Both the position numbers and the translations under genes were made by a program. A stretch of DNA of 64,000 bases, taken from the NCBI GenBank assembly GCA_023410475.1, contig JAEYPS010000037.1:1-64000 (forward strand), given 5' to 3'. The stretch comes from Bacillota bacterium (GTDB lineage Bacteria > Bacillota > Clostridia > Christensenellales > SZUA-584). Below, in pieces: positions 50,674 through 59,696 of this stretch. Below the pieces are notes generated by a model. That model was not told the origin of the DNA. It saw only the letters and a program-made list of their open reading frames with translations, and did no database searches. Every line of letters starts with the position of its first letter. The first letter of the stretch is position 1.

Positions 50674-52276
50674 AAGGACGGCGGCAGTTATTCTGGCGCT
50701 TATGATATCGTTTCTGTCGTTCCCGGCTCACACGATGGCGGCAGATTCCAAGACAGAGACCGTATACGCGGCGCTTAGTTCGGACGGGAGCGTGGACAAG
50801 ATATATGTAGTAAATCAGCTTATAGGGCAGTACACGGATTACGGAAACTATACCGAAATTAAAAACCTGTCTACAACGAGCGAGCCGGGAATAAACGGAG
50901 ACATCATAACGTTTCCTGACGAATACGTAGAAGGAGGGCTCTACTATCAGGGGACGACGCAGGGCGAGCTTCCTTTCGTTTTCGCAATAAGCTATCATCT
51001 TGACGGCAAGCCGGTTATGGGCGATGATCTCGCCGGGGCAAGCGGCCGTCTTGAAATAAGGATAAAAGGCGCGGTAAACGAGAAGTGCGCCGAAAACGTG
51101 CGCAAAGGGTATATGGCGCAGATATCTCTATTGCTGGATCAGAGTAAAGCTAAGGGAATAACGTGTGAAGGAGCGACAATGGTAGCGGCAGGCAGGACGA
51201 TGAACGTAAGCTATACGATATTGCCCGGCAGCAGCGCCGAGTATTCGCTCACCGCCGACATAAGCGATTTTGAGATGGACGGCATATCGATATTGCTTAT
51301 TAAAGGAACGATAGCCGGAATGAGCGACACTATAAACGAGACTCAAGACGGATTTGACGAAATGTTGTCGGGCGCGGAAGAAATGGTCGACGGCACGTGG
51401 GAGCTTAAGGACGGCATGTCATCGCTTGCAGACGGTTTAAAAAAATTAAACGGCGGCATGTCGAAGCTTGAATCCTCGGGAGATAAAATTTTCTCCGGTA
51501 TTAAAGACTTTTCCCTCGGGCTCAATGGCTACACGAACGGCGTATCCGGAATCGCTTCGGGCTCGTCGGAAATAAAAGCAGGCCTTGATACTCTCGCGTC
51601 AAACGCATCAGGAGTCGCCGGCGGTATCTCGAATATAAGCTCGGGGCTTACTGCGCTGACCTCGTCAAGCGATGACTTGCGGGCGCTCGCGCAGTTGCTG
51701 CTGTCTAACCCCGACCCTGACGTTCAGGCGCTCGCCTACGGTACGCTTGAGTATCTTGAGTCTGTCAGTACGCTTTCAACCGGCCTGAGCGAGGCAAGCT
51801 CCGGCGTGGAGGGCTTCGTATCGGGAGCAGAGGCGGCAGCCGAAGGATACGGGGACTTTGACGCAGGGCTGTCCGCGCTGTCGGCGAACGGTTCCGAGCT
51901 AGTGTCGGGATACGAAGAAATAAAAGGCGGATTCGGCGCGTATCTATCAGGCATAAAGAGCAGCGCAAAAGGCGTTCGCAAAATCTACGATTCCGTTAAA
52001 GGGCTGCCGGGTGACATACAAAAGCTTATAGACGGACAGATCGAGTTTAAAGACGGGATTTCGAGCGCAAAGGATGACATATTAAGCCGAACAGAGGGTT
52101 TTATTGCGGACGATTCGCCGGCAGTATCGTTTGCTTCTCCCGATAAGAATCATCCTTCGAGCGTCCAGTATATACTTAAGACGCCTTCGATAACTGTTGC
52201 CGAGATTAGCAACGGACAACAGCCTGAAAAAAAGAATGAGGACTTTTTTACCCGCCTGGCCGACTTGTTCAGATAA
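50663..52276 (+). CDS. Secreted heptad-repeat protein, partner of the MMPL exporter (YhgE-like)
   Basis: This 537-residue protein overlaps the end of the MMPL gene by 11 bases, with AGGAGG upstream. It has a signal peptide (1-27, ending HTMA), a beta-rich domain (28-210), and a long Gly/Ser-rich coiled region (about 225-470) with units such as MSSLADGLKKLNGGMSKL. Such repeats are seen in the YhgE/Pip-type accessory proteins of MMPL transporters. The C-terminus ends in an amphipathic helix (about 525-537) without a clear membrane anchor. It probably bridges or gates the exporter outside the membrane. I do not know the cargo. Confidence 0.7.
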   Translation: MKLKRTAAVILALMISFLSFPAHTMAADSKTETVYAALSSDGSVDKIYVVNQLIGQYTDYGNYTEIKNLSTTSEPGINGDIITFPDEYVEGGLYYQGTTQGELPFVFAISYHLDGKPVMGDDLAGASGRLEIRIKGAVNEKCAENVRKGYMAQISLLLDQSKAKGITCEGATMVAAGRTMNVSYTILPGSSAEYSLTADISDFEMDGISILLIKGTIAGMSDTINETQDGFDEMLSGAEEMVDGTWELKDGMSSLADGLKKLNGGMSKLESSGDKIFSGIKDFSLGLNGYTNGVSGIASGSSEIKAGLDTLASNASGVAGGISNISSGLTALTSSSDDLRALAQLLLSNPDPDVQALAYGTLEYLESVSTLSTGLSEASSGVEGFVSGAEAAAEGYGDFDAGLSALSANGSELVSGYEEIKGGFGAYLSGIKSSAKGVRKIYDSVKGLPGDIQKLIDGQIEFKDGISSAKDDILSRTEGFIADDSPAVSFASPDKNHPSSVQYILKTPSITVAEISNGQQPEKKNEDFFTRLADLFR

Positions 52277-52298
52277 CAACATTATCAAAGCATAATAT

Positions 52299-52347
52299 GC
52301 TCCTTACTCCGCATACTAAGAAAATCCGGAGCAAGGAGCGTTTTTTT
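52299..52347 (+). terminator. Terminator of the MMPL operon, overlapping the lonB ribosome site
   Basis: GCTCCTTACTCCG pairs with CGGAGCAAGGAGC, followed by seven T. AAGGAG in the 3' arm (52333-52338) is also the Shine-Dalgarno site for the ATG at 52349. Confidence 0.85.
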
Positions 52348-52348
52348 A

Positions 52349-53995
52349 ATGGAATATATTATTGTGCTGCAGGTGGTTGTAAGCATCATCATCGGGGTAT
52401 ATTTTCTGAGCATGATGCGGGGGAAGAGGAATACGAAGGTCAGTATAGACTTGGAGTCGAGGCGCCAGATGGAGAGGCTGGGAAGGCTTCGGGGCATATC
52501 GCTTAACGTGCCTCTCTCGGAAAAGACGCGGCCCGCGGAATTCAGCGAGATAATAGGGCAAAGCGAAGGCATAATGGCGCTCTGCGCGGCGCTTTGCGGC
52601 GAAAACCCGCAGCATGTCCTTATCTACGGCCCTCCGGGCGTTGGCAAGACTTGCGCCGCCAGGCTTGTTATGGACAAGGCGAAACGGAACAGGATATCGC
52701 CTTTCAAACGCGACGCGAAGTTCATAGAGATGGACGCTACGTGCATAAGGTACGACGAGCGCAACATAGCCGATCCTCTCATTGGCTGCGTGCACGACCC
52801 TATATATCAGGGCGCGGGCGCGTTCGGGGTAGCGGGAATACCCCAGCCGAAAGAGGGAGCGGTTACAAAGGCGCACGGAGGCATACTGTTTCTCGATGAG
52901 ATAGGTGAGCTTCACCCTTTCCATATAAACAAGCTTTTAAAGGTGCTCGAAGACAGATGCGTTTACTTTGAGAGCGCGTATTACAACATAGACGACAAGA
53001 AGACTCCGAAATATATACACGACATATTCACGCGCGGGCTGCCGGCGGATTTTCGGCTCGTGGGAGCGACCACAAAGTCACCCAAAGAGATATCGCCCGC
53101 AATACGCTCAAGATGCATGGAGATATTCTTCCGCCAGCTGTATCCCGACGAAGTGGTGATTATTGCGAAAAACGCCGCGTCAAAGGCAGGATACAGTATA
53201 GACGAAGCCGCGGCTAACGTTATCGGCGAATACGCCGAGAACGGCAGAGAAGCCGTCAATATGGTACAGATGGCGGCCGGGATAGCGCGCGAGCAGGGCA
53301 TGGAAACGATATGCGGCAAGCACATCGACTGGGTGATAGAGACGGGCAAATATGTGCGTCGCCCGACGCTGAAGCTCGGAAGCACAAACATCGGCTGTGT
53401 CAACGGTCTTGCGGTCTACGGCTCAAACATAGGGATGATAATAGAGATAGAGACGGTAGCGGTAAAATCGGCGTTCGGCTCTCTCACGGTAACGGGGCTT
53501 ATAGACGAAGAGGAAATGGGGTTCGAGAGCAAGAAGTACAGAAAAAAGAGCTCGTCCAAGAGCTCGGTGGAAAACGTACTGACGGCGCTCAAGAAGAGCT
53601 TCGGTATAAACCCCGGAGAGTATTATATACATATTAATCTTCCGGGCAGCGCGCCCATAGACGGGCCGTCGGCCGGGGCGGCTATAGCGGTGTCCGTTTT
53701 CTCGGCGATAACAGGCAAGGTCGTGTGCCCCGGCATTGCCATGACGGGCGAGATCTCGATAAACGGGAGCATAAGAGCGGTAGGCGGCATAAAAGCCAAG
53801 GTGCTTGCGGCAAAGAGAGCGGGGGCGACTTTGGTTATAGTTCCGGCGGAAAATATAGATGAAGCCAAAGCGGTGGAAGGAGTCCGCGTCGTGGGTGTCA
53901 GCGACATACATGAGGTTATAAAGCTTTCGTTCAGCCGTCAGAGAGCGGAAGGACAGTCAGCGCCTGAGGTGTTGAGCGCACAGGGGAGAGACTAG
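52349..53995 (+). CDS. lonB: Membrane-anchored Lon-family protease LonB
   Basis: The 548-residue protein has an N-terminal membrane segment (about 4-22), an AAA+ domain with GPPGVGKTCAARLV (about 94-107) and GGILFLDEIGEL (about 179-190), and a C-terminal Lon protease domain. The catalytic Ser is in DGPSAGAA (about 448-455) and the Lys in RAVGGIKAKVLAAKRAG. LonB of Bacillus is forespore-associated and degrades sigma factors in sporulation. The short linker between the AAA and protease domains carries a charged KKYRKKSSSKS segment. It ends in a 4-base convergent overlap with the phosphoesterase gene. Confidence 0.9.
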   Translation: MEYIIVLQVVVSIIIGVYFLSMMRGKRNTKVSIDLESRRQMERLGRLRGISLNVPLSEKTRPAEFSEIIGQSEGIMALCAALCGENPQHVLIYGPPGVGKTCAARLVMDKAKRNRISPFKRDAKFIEMDATCIRYDERNIADPLIGCVHDPIYQGAGAFGVAGIPQPKEGAVTKAHGGILFLDEIGELHPFHINKLLKVLEDRCVYFESAYYNIDDKKTPKYIHDIFTRGLPADFRLVGATTKSPKEISPAIRSRCMEIFFRQLYPDEVVIIAKNAASKAGYSIDEAAANVIGEYAENGREAVNMVQMAAGIAREQGMETICGKHIDWVIETGKYVRRPTLKLGSTNIGCVNGLAVYGSNIGMIIEIETVAVKSAFGSLTVTGLIDEEEMGFESKKYRKKSSSKSSVENVLTALKKSFGINPGEYYIHINLPGSAPIDGPSAGAAIAVSVFSAITGKVVCPGIAMTGEISINGSIRAVGGIKAKVLAAKRAGATLVIVPAENIDEAKAVEGVRVVGVSDIHEVIKLSFSRQRAEGQSAPEVLSAQGRD

Positions 53996-54687
53996 ACGAT
54001 TTTGGCCAGCTTGAACCCAAGAGCGTCGCACGAAACGAGCGTATAGTTTACGCCGCGTACGTTTCCTGAAAGAGCTCCCGCAATGCTGGAGTGGTGAAGG
54101 TGCCCGTAAACGACATGCTCCGCGCCGTACGCCTCAAAAAGATCTGTATACAATGTCTTAGCGCCCTGCCTGTCGGAAGGAGGGAAATGCATCATAGCTA
54201 TGAGCCTTGCTTCCGATGCGGCTTTTCTCGCGTGCTTTAGTGAAGACTCCAGCCTACCCGCCTCGCGTACATAAAGCTTTTCATCCTCTTCGGGCTTATA
54301 TTGATAATTGCCGGGTATAATCCACCCGCGCGAACCCGCTATCACATATTCGCCCATAACAAAGCTGTTGTTTTGGAGCGCGTACGTTTCGTTGGTTAGC
54401 AGAGAATTGACCTGCGATAACGAGCTCCACCAGTAATCGTGGTTGCCTTTCATTATGATCTTCTTACCGGGAAGCAAGCATATGTCGCTTATGTCTACAG
54501 CGGCCTCGGAAAGCTTCATCGCCCAAGAGAGATCTCCGGGCAGCAAAACGATATCCCCGCTTAAAACATGGCTTCGCCAGTTTTCTTTGATTTTTTCCCA
54601 GTGCTCTGTCCAGTGTCCGCCGAAAATATCCATCGGCTTAGGGCTTGCCCCCGAAAGATGCAGATCGCCTATAGCGTATACGTTCAT
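53992..54687 (-). CDS. Calcineurin-like metallophosphoesterase
   Basis: This 231-residue protein has the complete metal-binding set: GDLHLSG (7-13), LPGDLSW (about 49-55), KGNHDYWW (about 79-86), MMHFPPSD (about 167-174) and GHLHHSS (about 196-202). It is the last gene of the lon-engB operon. Homologues adjacent to engB are common in Clostridia but their substrate is unknown. Confidence 0.85.
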   Translation of the reverse strand: MNVYAIGDLHLSGASPKPMDIFGGHWTEHWEKIKENWRSHVLSGDIVLLPGDLSWAMKLSEAAVDISDICLLPGKKIIMKGNHDYWWSSLSQVNSLLTNETYALQNNSFVMGEYVIAGSRGWIIPGNYQYKPEEDEKLYVREAGRLESSLKHARKAASEARLIAMMHFPPSDRQGAKTLYTDLFEAYGAEHVVYGHLHHSSIAGALSGNVRGVNYTLVSCDALGFKLAKIV

Positions 54688-54688
54688 A

Positions 54689-55267
54689 TCAAAGAACCTT
54701 TTCTATTTCTTCGAGCAGTTCTTGCTGCCCTGTCTTTTTAAGCGAGGATATAGCTACGGCGGGGTATTCTATACCGCCCGCTTTTTGCTTGAAGTTTTTA
54801 AGCGCATGGTATATTTTTGTTTTCGCAATCTTGTCTGCCTTTGTGGCCACGATTATGACATGGAGCCCAAAGTAAGACGCCCATTCGAACATCTTTAAAT
54901 CGTGGGCGGTAGGTTCGTGCCTGATGTCGAGCAGTATCAGCAGCGCACGAAGGCTGCGCGTCGTGTTAAGATACCCTTCTATCATATCCGGCCACGACTC
55001 TTTTTCCGATCTTGATACCTTTGCGAACCCGTAGCCCGGAAGATCAACGAGCAAAAACTGCTCGTTTATTACAAAGAAGTTGACTAGCCTTGTCTTGCCC
55101 GGAGAGGCGCTTGTCTTTGCCATCTTGCTGTTGTTCGTCAAAAGGTTGATAAGCGAAGACTTGCCGACATTTGACTTGCCGCATACGGCTATCTCCGGCA
55201 GGCACGTTTCGGGATAATCGGTTATAGACTTCATGCTCTTGAGAAATCGAGCCTTCTTTATCTGCAT
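54689..55267 (-). CDS. engB: Ribosome-biogenesis GTPase EngB/YsxC
   Basis: This 192-residue GTPase carries G1 GKSNVGKSSLINLL (about 30-43), G3 DLPGYG (about 75-80), G4 TKAD (about 141-144) and a following SS-type G5. EngB is needed for 50S subunit assembly. It lies 59 bases after lon with hairpins between them and directly before the phosphoesterase gene, the standard lon-engB order of Bacillota. Confidence 0.95.
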   Translation of the reverse strand: MQIKKARFLKSMKSITDYPETCLPEIAVCGKSNVGKSSLINLLTNNSKMAKTSASPGKTRLVNFFVINEQFLLVDLPGYGFAKVSRSEKESWPDMIEGYLNTTRSLRALLILLDIRHEPTAHDLKMFEWASYFGLHVIIVATKADKIAKTKIYHALKNFKQKAGGIEYPAVAISSLKKTGQQELLEEIEKVL

Positions 55268-55314
55268 TTACCCACCTTATCACACCCAAAAGCTATGCTT
55301 CGGGACATTTATTG

Positions 55315-55340
55315 CTCCAAAAAGCATCAGCTTTTAGGAG
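55315..55340. repeat. Hairpin at the lon stop codon
   Basis: CTCCAAAAAGC and GCTTTTAGGAG pair around ATCA, spanning the lon TGA. It has no T run and lies inside the operon, so it may protect or process the mRNA. It resembles the inverted repeat at 38999-39025. Confidence 0.5.
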
Positions 55341-57654
55341 TTTTGTCGCTGTTTATAGCTGTCGCCAGCACTTCCTTGAGCTCCGATACAAGTATGAAGT
55401 TTATCCTTCTTCTGACCGACGCAGGTATATTTGAAAGATCCTTTTTGTTTCCGGCAGGTATTATTATAGTCGTAATGCCTATTTTGAGCGCGGCGAGCGC
55501 CTTTTCTTTGAGCCCGCCTATTGGCAGCACTCTGCCGGTAAGCGTAATCTCACCCGTCATTGCGACGTCGCTTCTTACCGTCTTTCCGGATAACACTGAA
55601 ACGAGAGCGGTGGCTATCGTAATACCTGCGGACGGGCCGTCCTTAGGGATGGCTCCTTCGGGCAGGTGAATGTGTATGTCGGTGTTATCTATAAAATCCT
55701 CGTCTATATCGAGCGCTTTGCTGTTCGCGCGCACATAGCTCAGCGCCGCCTTCGCCGACTCCTGCATAACTTCGCCGAGCTTGCCGGTAAGAGATAGGTT
55801 GCCCTTGCCGTGCATCCTGATAGCTTCAACGACGAGCGTCTGGCCGCCCGCTGCCGTCCATGCGAGCCCCGTGACTACGCCGACTCTGTCTTCGGTTTCA
55901 GACGCGGCTTTAGTATAAACGGGAGGGCCGAGATATTTTACGAGTGTATTCTTCGTAACGGATATGCTTTCTTTTTTGTTTGACGCAAGGTCTACAACGC
56001 ACTTGCGGAAAACTGTCGCTATCTTCCTCTCGAGCTCGCGAACGCCCGCTTCTCTTGTGTAGTGCCTGATTATGTCGGTAAGCGCAGAGTCCCTTATGCC
56101 CGCTTCGTGAGGCAAAAGGCCGTGCGCCTCGCGCTGCTTGGGGATGAGATGCTCCTTAGCAATGCCTACTTTTTCAAACTCTGTATAGCTCGAAAGTTCA
56201 ATTATCTCCATCCTGTCGAGCAGAGGAGCGGGAATAGTGTCGTATGTGTTCGCGGTCGTCAGAAACATGACGTGCTCGAGGCTGAACGGCAGGTCGATAT
56301 AATGATCCCTAAACGTATTGTTTATTTCGGGGTCAAGCACTTCAAGCATAGCCGAAGCAGGGTCGCCCCTAAAGTCGCTTGCCATCTTGTCTATCTCGTC
56401 GAACAGGAACACCGGGTTAAGGCTGCCCGCCTGCTTCATCGACGATATGATGCGCCCCGGTATCGCGCCTATGTACGTCCTTCTGTGGCCTCTTATCTCA
56501 GCCTCGTCCCTTACTCCGCCGAGAGACGTGCGCACGAATTTGCGCCCGAGGGCGCGCGCAATGGATCTTGCGATAGACGTTTTTCCCGTCCCCGGAGGGC
56601 CGAGGAAGCAGAGTATAGGGCCGCGAAGGTCCTTCTTGCGGCCAAGCACAGCAAGATACTCTATAACTCTGTCCTTGACTTTTTCGAGTCCGAAATGGTC
56701 CTCGTCGAGTATCTTTCTCGCGTGTATGATATCGAGGTTGTCTTCCGTAGATACATTCCACGGAAGGTCCAGTATCCACTCTACATACGTCCTTATGACT
56801 CCAAGCTCGGGGGAGCCCGCCGAAAGCCGCTCCATTCTCGCTATCTCTGTTTCGACCTTGTCACGAATCTCATCGGAAAGTTCGAGCTTTGATAGCTTAT
56901 CGCGAAGCTCCTCAGCGTCCGACTGTACGCCTGCGCTTTCACCAAGCTCTTTTTGTATAGCGCGCATCTGCTCGCGAAGCACGTATTCTTTTTGTGATTT
57001 GTCTATCTGCTTTCTGACTTTGCTGCGTATATCGTTCTCTATTGTCACGACCTCAAGCTCGTTCGTCAGTATCTCAACAAGTATCTCAAGCCTCTGGGCT
57101 ATATTTACGCTCTCAAGAACACGCTGCTTGTCGTCAAGGTTGAAAAGCACGCTTGACGCTATGATATCTGCCATCTGACTTATGTCATCAACGCTGTTTA
57201 TAGCTGAAAGCGTCTCAGCCGTTATCTTAGAGCTTTGGTTTGTAAGCTGCTCAAAAAGGCTCATAGCCATCCTTTTCAAGGCCTGTTCCTTATTCTCATC
57301 CTCGGGATGTGCCTCTGATACGAGTTCCTCGGTTTCCACCTCAAGATAAGGCGAATTTTGAGTATAGCTTATTATCCTGGCCCGGTATATGCCCTTTACA
57401 AGAACTCTTATGATATCTCCGGGAAGCTTTAATATCTGTTTTATTTTTGATACCGTACCCACCTCATATATGTCATCGGGTTCAGGCACCGACACTTCTT
57501 TATCTTTTTGGGCGGCAAGAAAAATTATCTGATCGTTTTCCATCGCTTTTTCAAGCGCTGTTACAGATTTATCCCTTCCGACCTCGAAATGAAGCGCCAT
57601 ATACGGGAACACTATCACGTCCCTCAGCGCGACCATAGGCGTTATATTGCTCAT
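55327..57654 (-). CDS. lon: ATP-dependent protease Lon
   Basis: This 775-residue cytosolic protease is full length. The N-terminal LAN domain (1-200) opens with MVALRDVIVFPYM, the AAA+ domain has GPPGTGKTSIARSIARALG (about 349-367) and FLFDEIDKM, and the protease domain has KDGPSAGITIAT (catalytic Ser near 672) and LKEKALAALKIG (catalytic Lys near 715). GGAGG precedes the ATG. No CIRCE element is visible upstream. Confidence 0.97.
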   Translation of the reverse strand: MSNITPMVALRDVIVFPYMALHFEVGRDKSVTALEKAMENDQIIFLAAQKDKEVSVPEPDDIYEVGTVSKIKQILKLPGDIIRVLVKGIYRARIISYTQNSPYLEVETEELVSEAHPEDENKEQALKRMAMSLFEQLTNQSSKITAETLSAINSVDDISQMADIIASSVLFNLDDKQRVLESVNIAQRLEILVEILTNELEVVTIENDIRSKVRKQIDKSQKEYVLREQMRAIQKELGESAGVQSDAEELRDKLSKLELSDEIRDKVETEIARMERLSAGSPELGVIRTYVEWILDLPWNVSTEDNLDIIHARKILDEDHFGLEKVKDRVIEYLAVLGRKKDLRGPILCFLGPPGTGKTSIARSIARALGRKFVRTSLGGVRDEAEIRGHRRTYIGAIPGRIISSMKQAGSLNPVFLFDEIDKMASDFRGDPASAMLEVLDPEINNTFRDHYIDLPFSLEHVMFLTTANTYDTIPAPLLDRMEIIELSSYTEFEKVGIAKEHLIPKQREAHGLLPHEAGIRDSALTDIIRHYTREAGVRELERKIATVFRKCVVDLASNKKESISVTKNTLVKYLGPPVYTKAASETEDRVGVVTGLAWTAAGGQTLVVEAIRMHGKGNLSLTGKLGEVMQESAKAALSYVRANSKALDIDEDFIDNTDIHIHLPEGAIPKDGPSAGITIATALVSVLSGKTVRSDVAMTGEITLTGRVLPIGGLKEKALAALKIGITTIIIPAGNKKDLSNIPASVRRRINFILVSELKEVLATAINSDKTPKS

Positions 57655-57680
57655 TTAATGCCTCCACTTTTGCATGCTGT

Positions 57681-57709
57681 ATTATACATTAAAAAAAAAC
57701 CATCCGCAA
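57681..57709 (-). promoter_or_regulatory. Promoter of the lon operon
   Basis: On the minus strand TTGCGG (57704-57709) and TATAAT (57681-57686) are 17 bases apart, about 27 bases before the lon start. Confidence 0.65.
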
Positions 57710-57815
57710 CTTATTGTAAAACCAAGGGAAAGCCGCATTATCCAATGCTAGTTTAAACGATTTTGTGTGACGATAAACTTTTTTTCAAAATTATTCTTTT
57801 ATTTCGTTAAGTAAG

Positions 57816-57824
57816 TGTTATAAT
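57816..57824 (+). promoter_or_regulatory. Extended -10 promoter of the small lipoprotein gene
   Basis: TG-T-TATAAT at 57816-57824 is an extended -10 element. The -35 region (CTTTTA at 57796-57801) is weak, as is common with an extended -10. Confidence 0.55.
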
Positions 57825-57864
57825 GAAACGAAGTATATTGTTTTATACATAAAGGAGGGTCTAT

Positions 57865-58236
57865 ATGAAAAGAATAGTTGCATTGTTTGTTTTGTTGGTT
57901 GTTGTTGCTGCGTTGTTTGCGGGGTGCGGAGCCTCCGCCAATGATATAAGCGGACTTTGGTACGAGGAAACCGGTTACGGCGGAACTCTTGAGTTTAAAG
58001 CCGGCGGAAACTTCAAAATGGAAATGATGGGCGTGCCGCTTGAAGGAAAATATACCTTTGACGCCGCAAAAGGCACGGGCACGATGACGCTGTTTGGAGA
58101 AGAGGGTAAATTCAAGCTTGAAAACGGAAAGCTGAACCTTGACGGCGCCGTATACACAAGGACCAAGGTTGAGCAGCAGAATATCGGAGATCTTCTGGAA
58201 GGGCTCGGCGGAGCGCTCGAAGGCATGGGCAACTAA
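57865..58236 (+). CDS. Small secreted lipoprotein
   Basis: This 123-residue protein has a signal peptide with lipobox ending LFAGC (residues 17-21), so Cys21 should be lipidated. The mature part (22-123) begins ASANDISGLWYEE and continues with beta-strand repeats such as GGTLEFKAGGNFKM and GKYTFDAAKGTGTMTLFG, resembling short DUF5640-like lipocalin-type beta proteins. Its function is unknown. AAAGGAGG precedes the ATG. It is transcribed alone with its own terminator. Confidence 0.75.
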   Translation: MKRIVALFVLLVVVAALFAGCGASANDISGLWYEETGYGGTLEFKAGGNFKMEMMGVPLEGKYTFDAAKGTGTMTLFGEEGKFKLENGKLNLDGAVYTRTKVEQQNIGDLLEGLGGALEGMGN

Positions 58237-58256
58237 CAGTAAAACACATACGGGCA

Positions 58257-58299
58257 AAACCCTCTGGCACGGTCAAGCCGCTCCGGAGGGTTTTTTATT
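58257..58299 (+). terminator. Terminator of the lipoprotein gene
   Basis: AAACCCTC and GAGGGTTT are the ends of a long imperfect hairpin followed by TTTTTATTTT. Confidence 0.8.
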
Positions 58300-58359
58300 T
58301 TATTTAACAACAGATAAACTATCTTGTTGCATAAAAGTTATAATAATAATTCTATTTTT

Positions 58360-58389
58360 TGGACAAATCACAAAGCATTGTGATATAAT
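58360..58389 (+). promoter_or_regulatory. Promoter of degV
   Basis: TGGACA (58360-58365) and TATAAT (58384-58389) are 18 bases apart. Confidence 0.6.
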
Positions 58390-58448
58390 ATTCCAGCCCT
58401 AATAATATATTTTTTATGATGCAAAAAACATATTAAATGGAGAACGCC

Positions 58449-59288
58449 ATGAGAAAAGTTAAAATTATCACAGACAGCACTTCAGACCTTCCAAAGAGCC
58501 TTATGCAAGAGCGCGGGATCGATATGGTTCCTCTGCATATCATACTTGGGGATAAAAGCTTTTTAGACGACAAGAGCCTTTCGAGCAAAGACCTTTTTCT
58601 TTACGCGGACAAATTCAATGTTCTGCCGCAGTCAGCGGCGACAAACGAATACCAGTTCACCGAAATGTTTAAAAAATGGCTTGACCAGGATTACGACATA
58701 CTGTTTATAGGGATAAGCACCAAGCTTTCCGCGACGGTGCAAAACGCGCTGAAAGCTGCTGAACAGTTTGACAAGGAAAGGGTATCTGTCATTGATTCAC
58801 TGAGCCTGTCGACCGGCATCGGGCTGCAGGTATTAGAGGCGTGCGATGCCGCCGACCGGGGCGCAGGGCTTAAAGAGGTAACTGAGCATACGCTTGCTGT
58901 GCGAGACAAAGTTCAGGCGAGCTTTGTAGTCGATACTCTAAAATACCTGTATATGGGCGGAAGGTGCTCAAGGCTTGCTTCGATAATGGGCAGCAGGCTG
59001 AAGATAAAACCTAAACTTGAGCTCTCAGGTGGAGAGATTGTACCGTCCGTTAAATTCAGAGGCAGCAATTTCGTGAAAAAATATTATAATCAGGTTATGG
59101 AAAACGCGGACATGATAGACCCGAAGAGAATATTCGTCACCCATTGCCTGTCTGATAAGGCTGATGAGGTAAAAGGGCTACTCGAGAAAGAGCACGGTTT
59201 TAAAAACGTGATGGTGACGGACGCTTCGCCTACCATCTCAGTGCATTGCGGCCCGGGGACACTGGGCATACTCTATCTGTATAAATAG
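58449..59288 (+). CDS. DegV-family fatty-acid-binding protein
   Basis: The product has 279 residues from ATG 58449, eight bases after GGAG; the earlier ATG at 58437 has no ribosome site. KIITDSTSDLPKSL (about 4-17) opens the fold and contains the ligand-contact TSD. ISTKLSATVQNA (about 87-98) and ASFVVDTLKYLYMGGRCSRL (about 154-173) are the other conserved segments. DegV proteins bind fatty acids, and some (FakB) present them to a kinase for phospholipid synthesis. No fakA is nearby. Confidence 0.92.
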   Translation: MRKVKIITDSTSDLPKSLMQERGIDMVPLHIILGDKSFLDDKSLSSKDLFLYADKFNVLPQSAATNEYQFTEMFKKWLDQDYDILFIGISTKLSATVQNALKAAEQFDKERVSVIDSLSLSTGIGLQVLEACDAADRGAGLKEVTEHTLAVRDKVQASFVVDTLKYLYMGGRCSRLASIMGSRLKIKPKLELSGGEIVPSVKFRGSNFVKKYYNQVMENADMIDPKRIFVTHCLSDKADEVKGLLEKEHGFKNVMVTDASPTISVHCGPGTLGILYLYK

Positions 59289-59546
59289 ATGTTTTATGTT
59301 TACATAGCCAGGTGCAGCGACGGCAGCCTTTACACAGGATGGACAACGGACGCAGAGCGCCGCATAAAGCGGCACAATGAAGGCAAGGGCGGCAAATATA
59401 CGAGAAGCAGAACACCCGTGACGCTCAGGTATCTTGAAGAATATAATACAAAAACCGAGGCAATGAAACGCGAGGCCAAGATAAAGAACCTTTCAAGGAG
59501 CGAAAAACAGCTGCTTATCGCGAGTAAAGAACAGGCGGCAGATTAA
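59289..59546 (+). CDS. GIY-YIG nuclease-superfamily protein (YhbQ-like)
   Basis: This 85-residue protein starts directly after the degV stop. FYVYIARCSDGSLYTGWT (2-19) gives the GIY-YIG motif in its YVY...YTG form, and RRIKRHNEGKGGKYTRSRTP (about 24-43) with an E near EEYNTKTEA completes the small UPF0213/YhbQ class. These proteins are small nucleases or inactive DNA-binding proteins of unclear cellular role. Confidence 0.9.
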   Translation: MFYVYIARCSDGSLYTGWTTDAERRIKRHNEGKGGKYTRSRTPVTLRYLEEYNTKTEAMKREAKIKNLSRSEKQLLIASKEQAAD

Positions 59547-59564
59547 ATTACAGATATATACTGA

Positions 59565-59590
59565 AAAAGAGCTGTGAAGGCTCTTTTTTG
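59565..59590 (+). terminator. Terminator after the GIY-YIG gene
   Basis: AAAAGAGC and GCTCTTTT pair around TGTGAAG, followed by TTG; the T run is part of the stem end. Confidence 0.75.
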
Positions 59591-59639
59591 TGCGGCAGAG
59601 AGCTTAAAGCGCCTTGCTCGGGCATGAATTTATTTTTTA

Positions 59640-59668
59640 TTGTCTATTATATGATAATTATATATAAT
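59640..59668 (+). promoter_or_regulatory. Promoter of the hutP-cmk-plsC-ispH operon
   Basis: TTGTCT (59640-59645), 17 bases and TATAAT (59663-59668) precede the first gene. Confidence 0.65.
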
Positions 59669-59696
59669 TGATTTACAAAAGAGCGGAGGTATCAGC

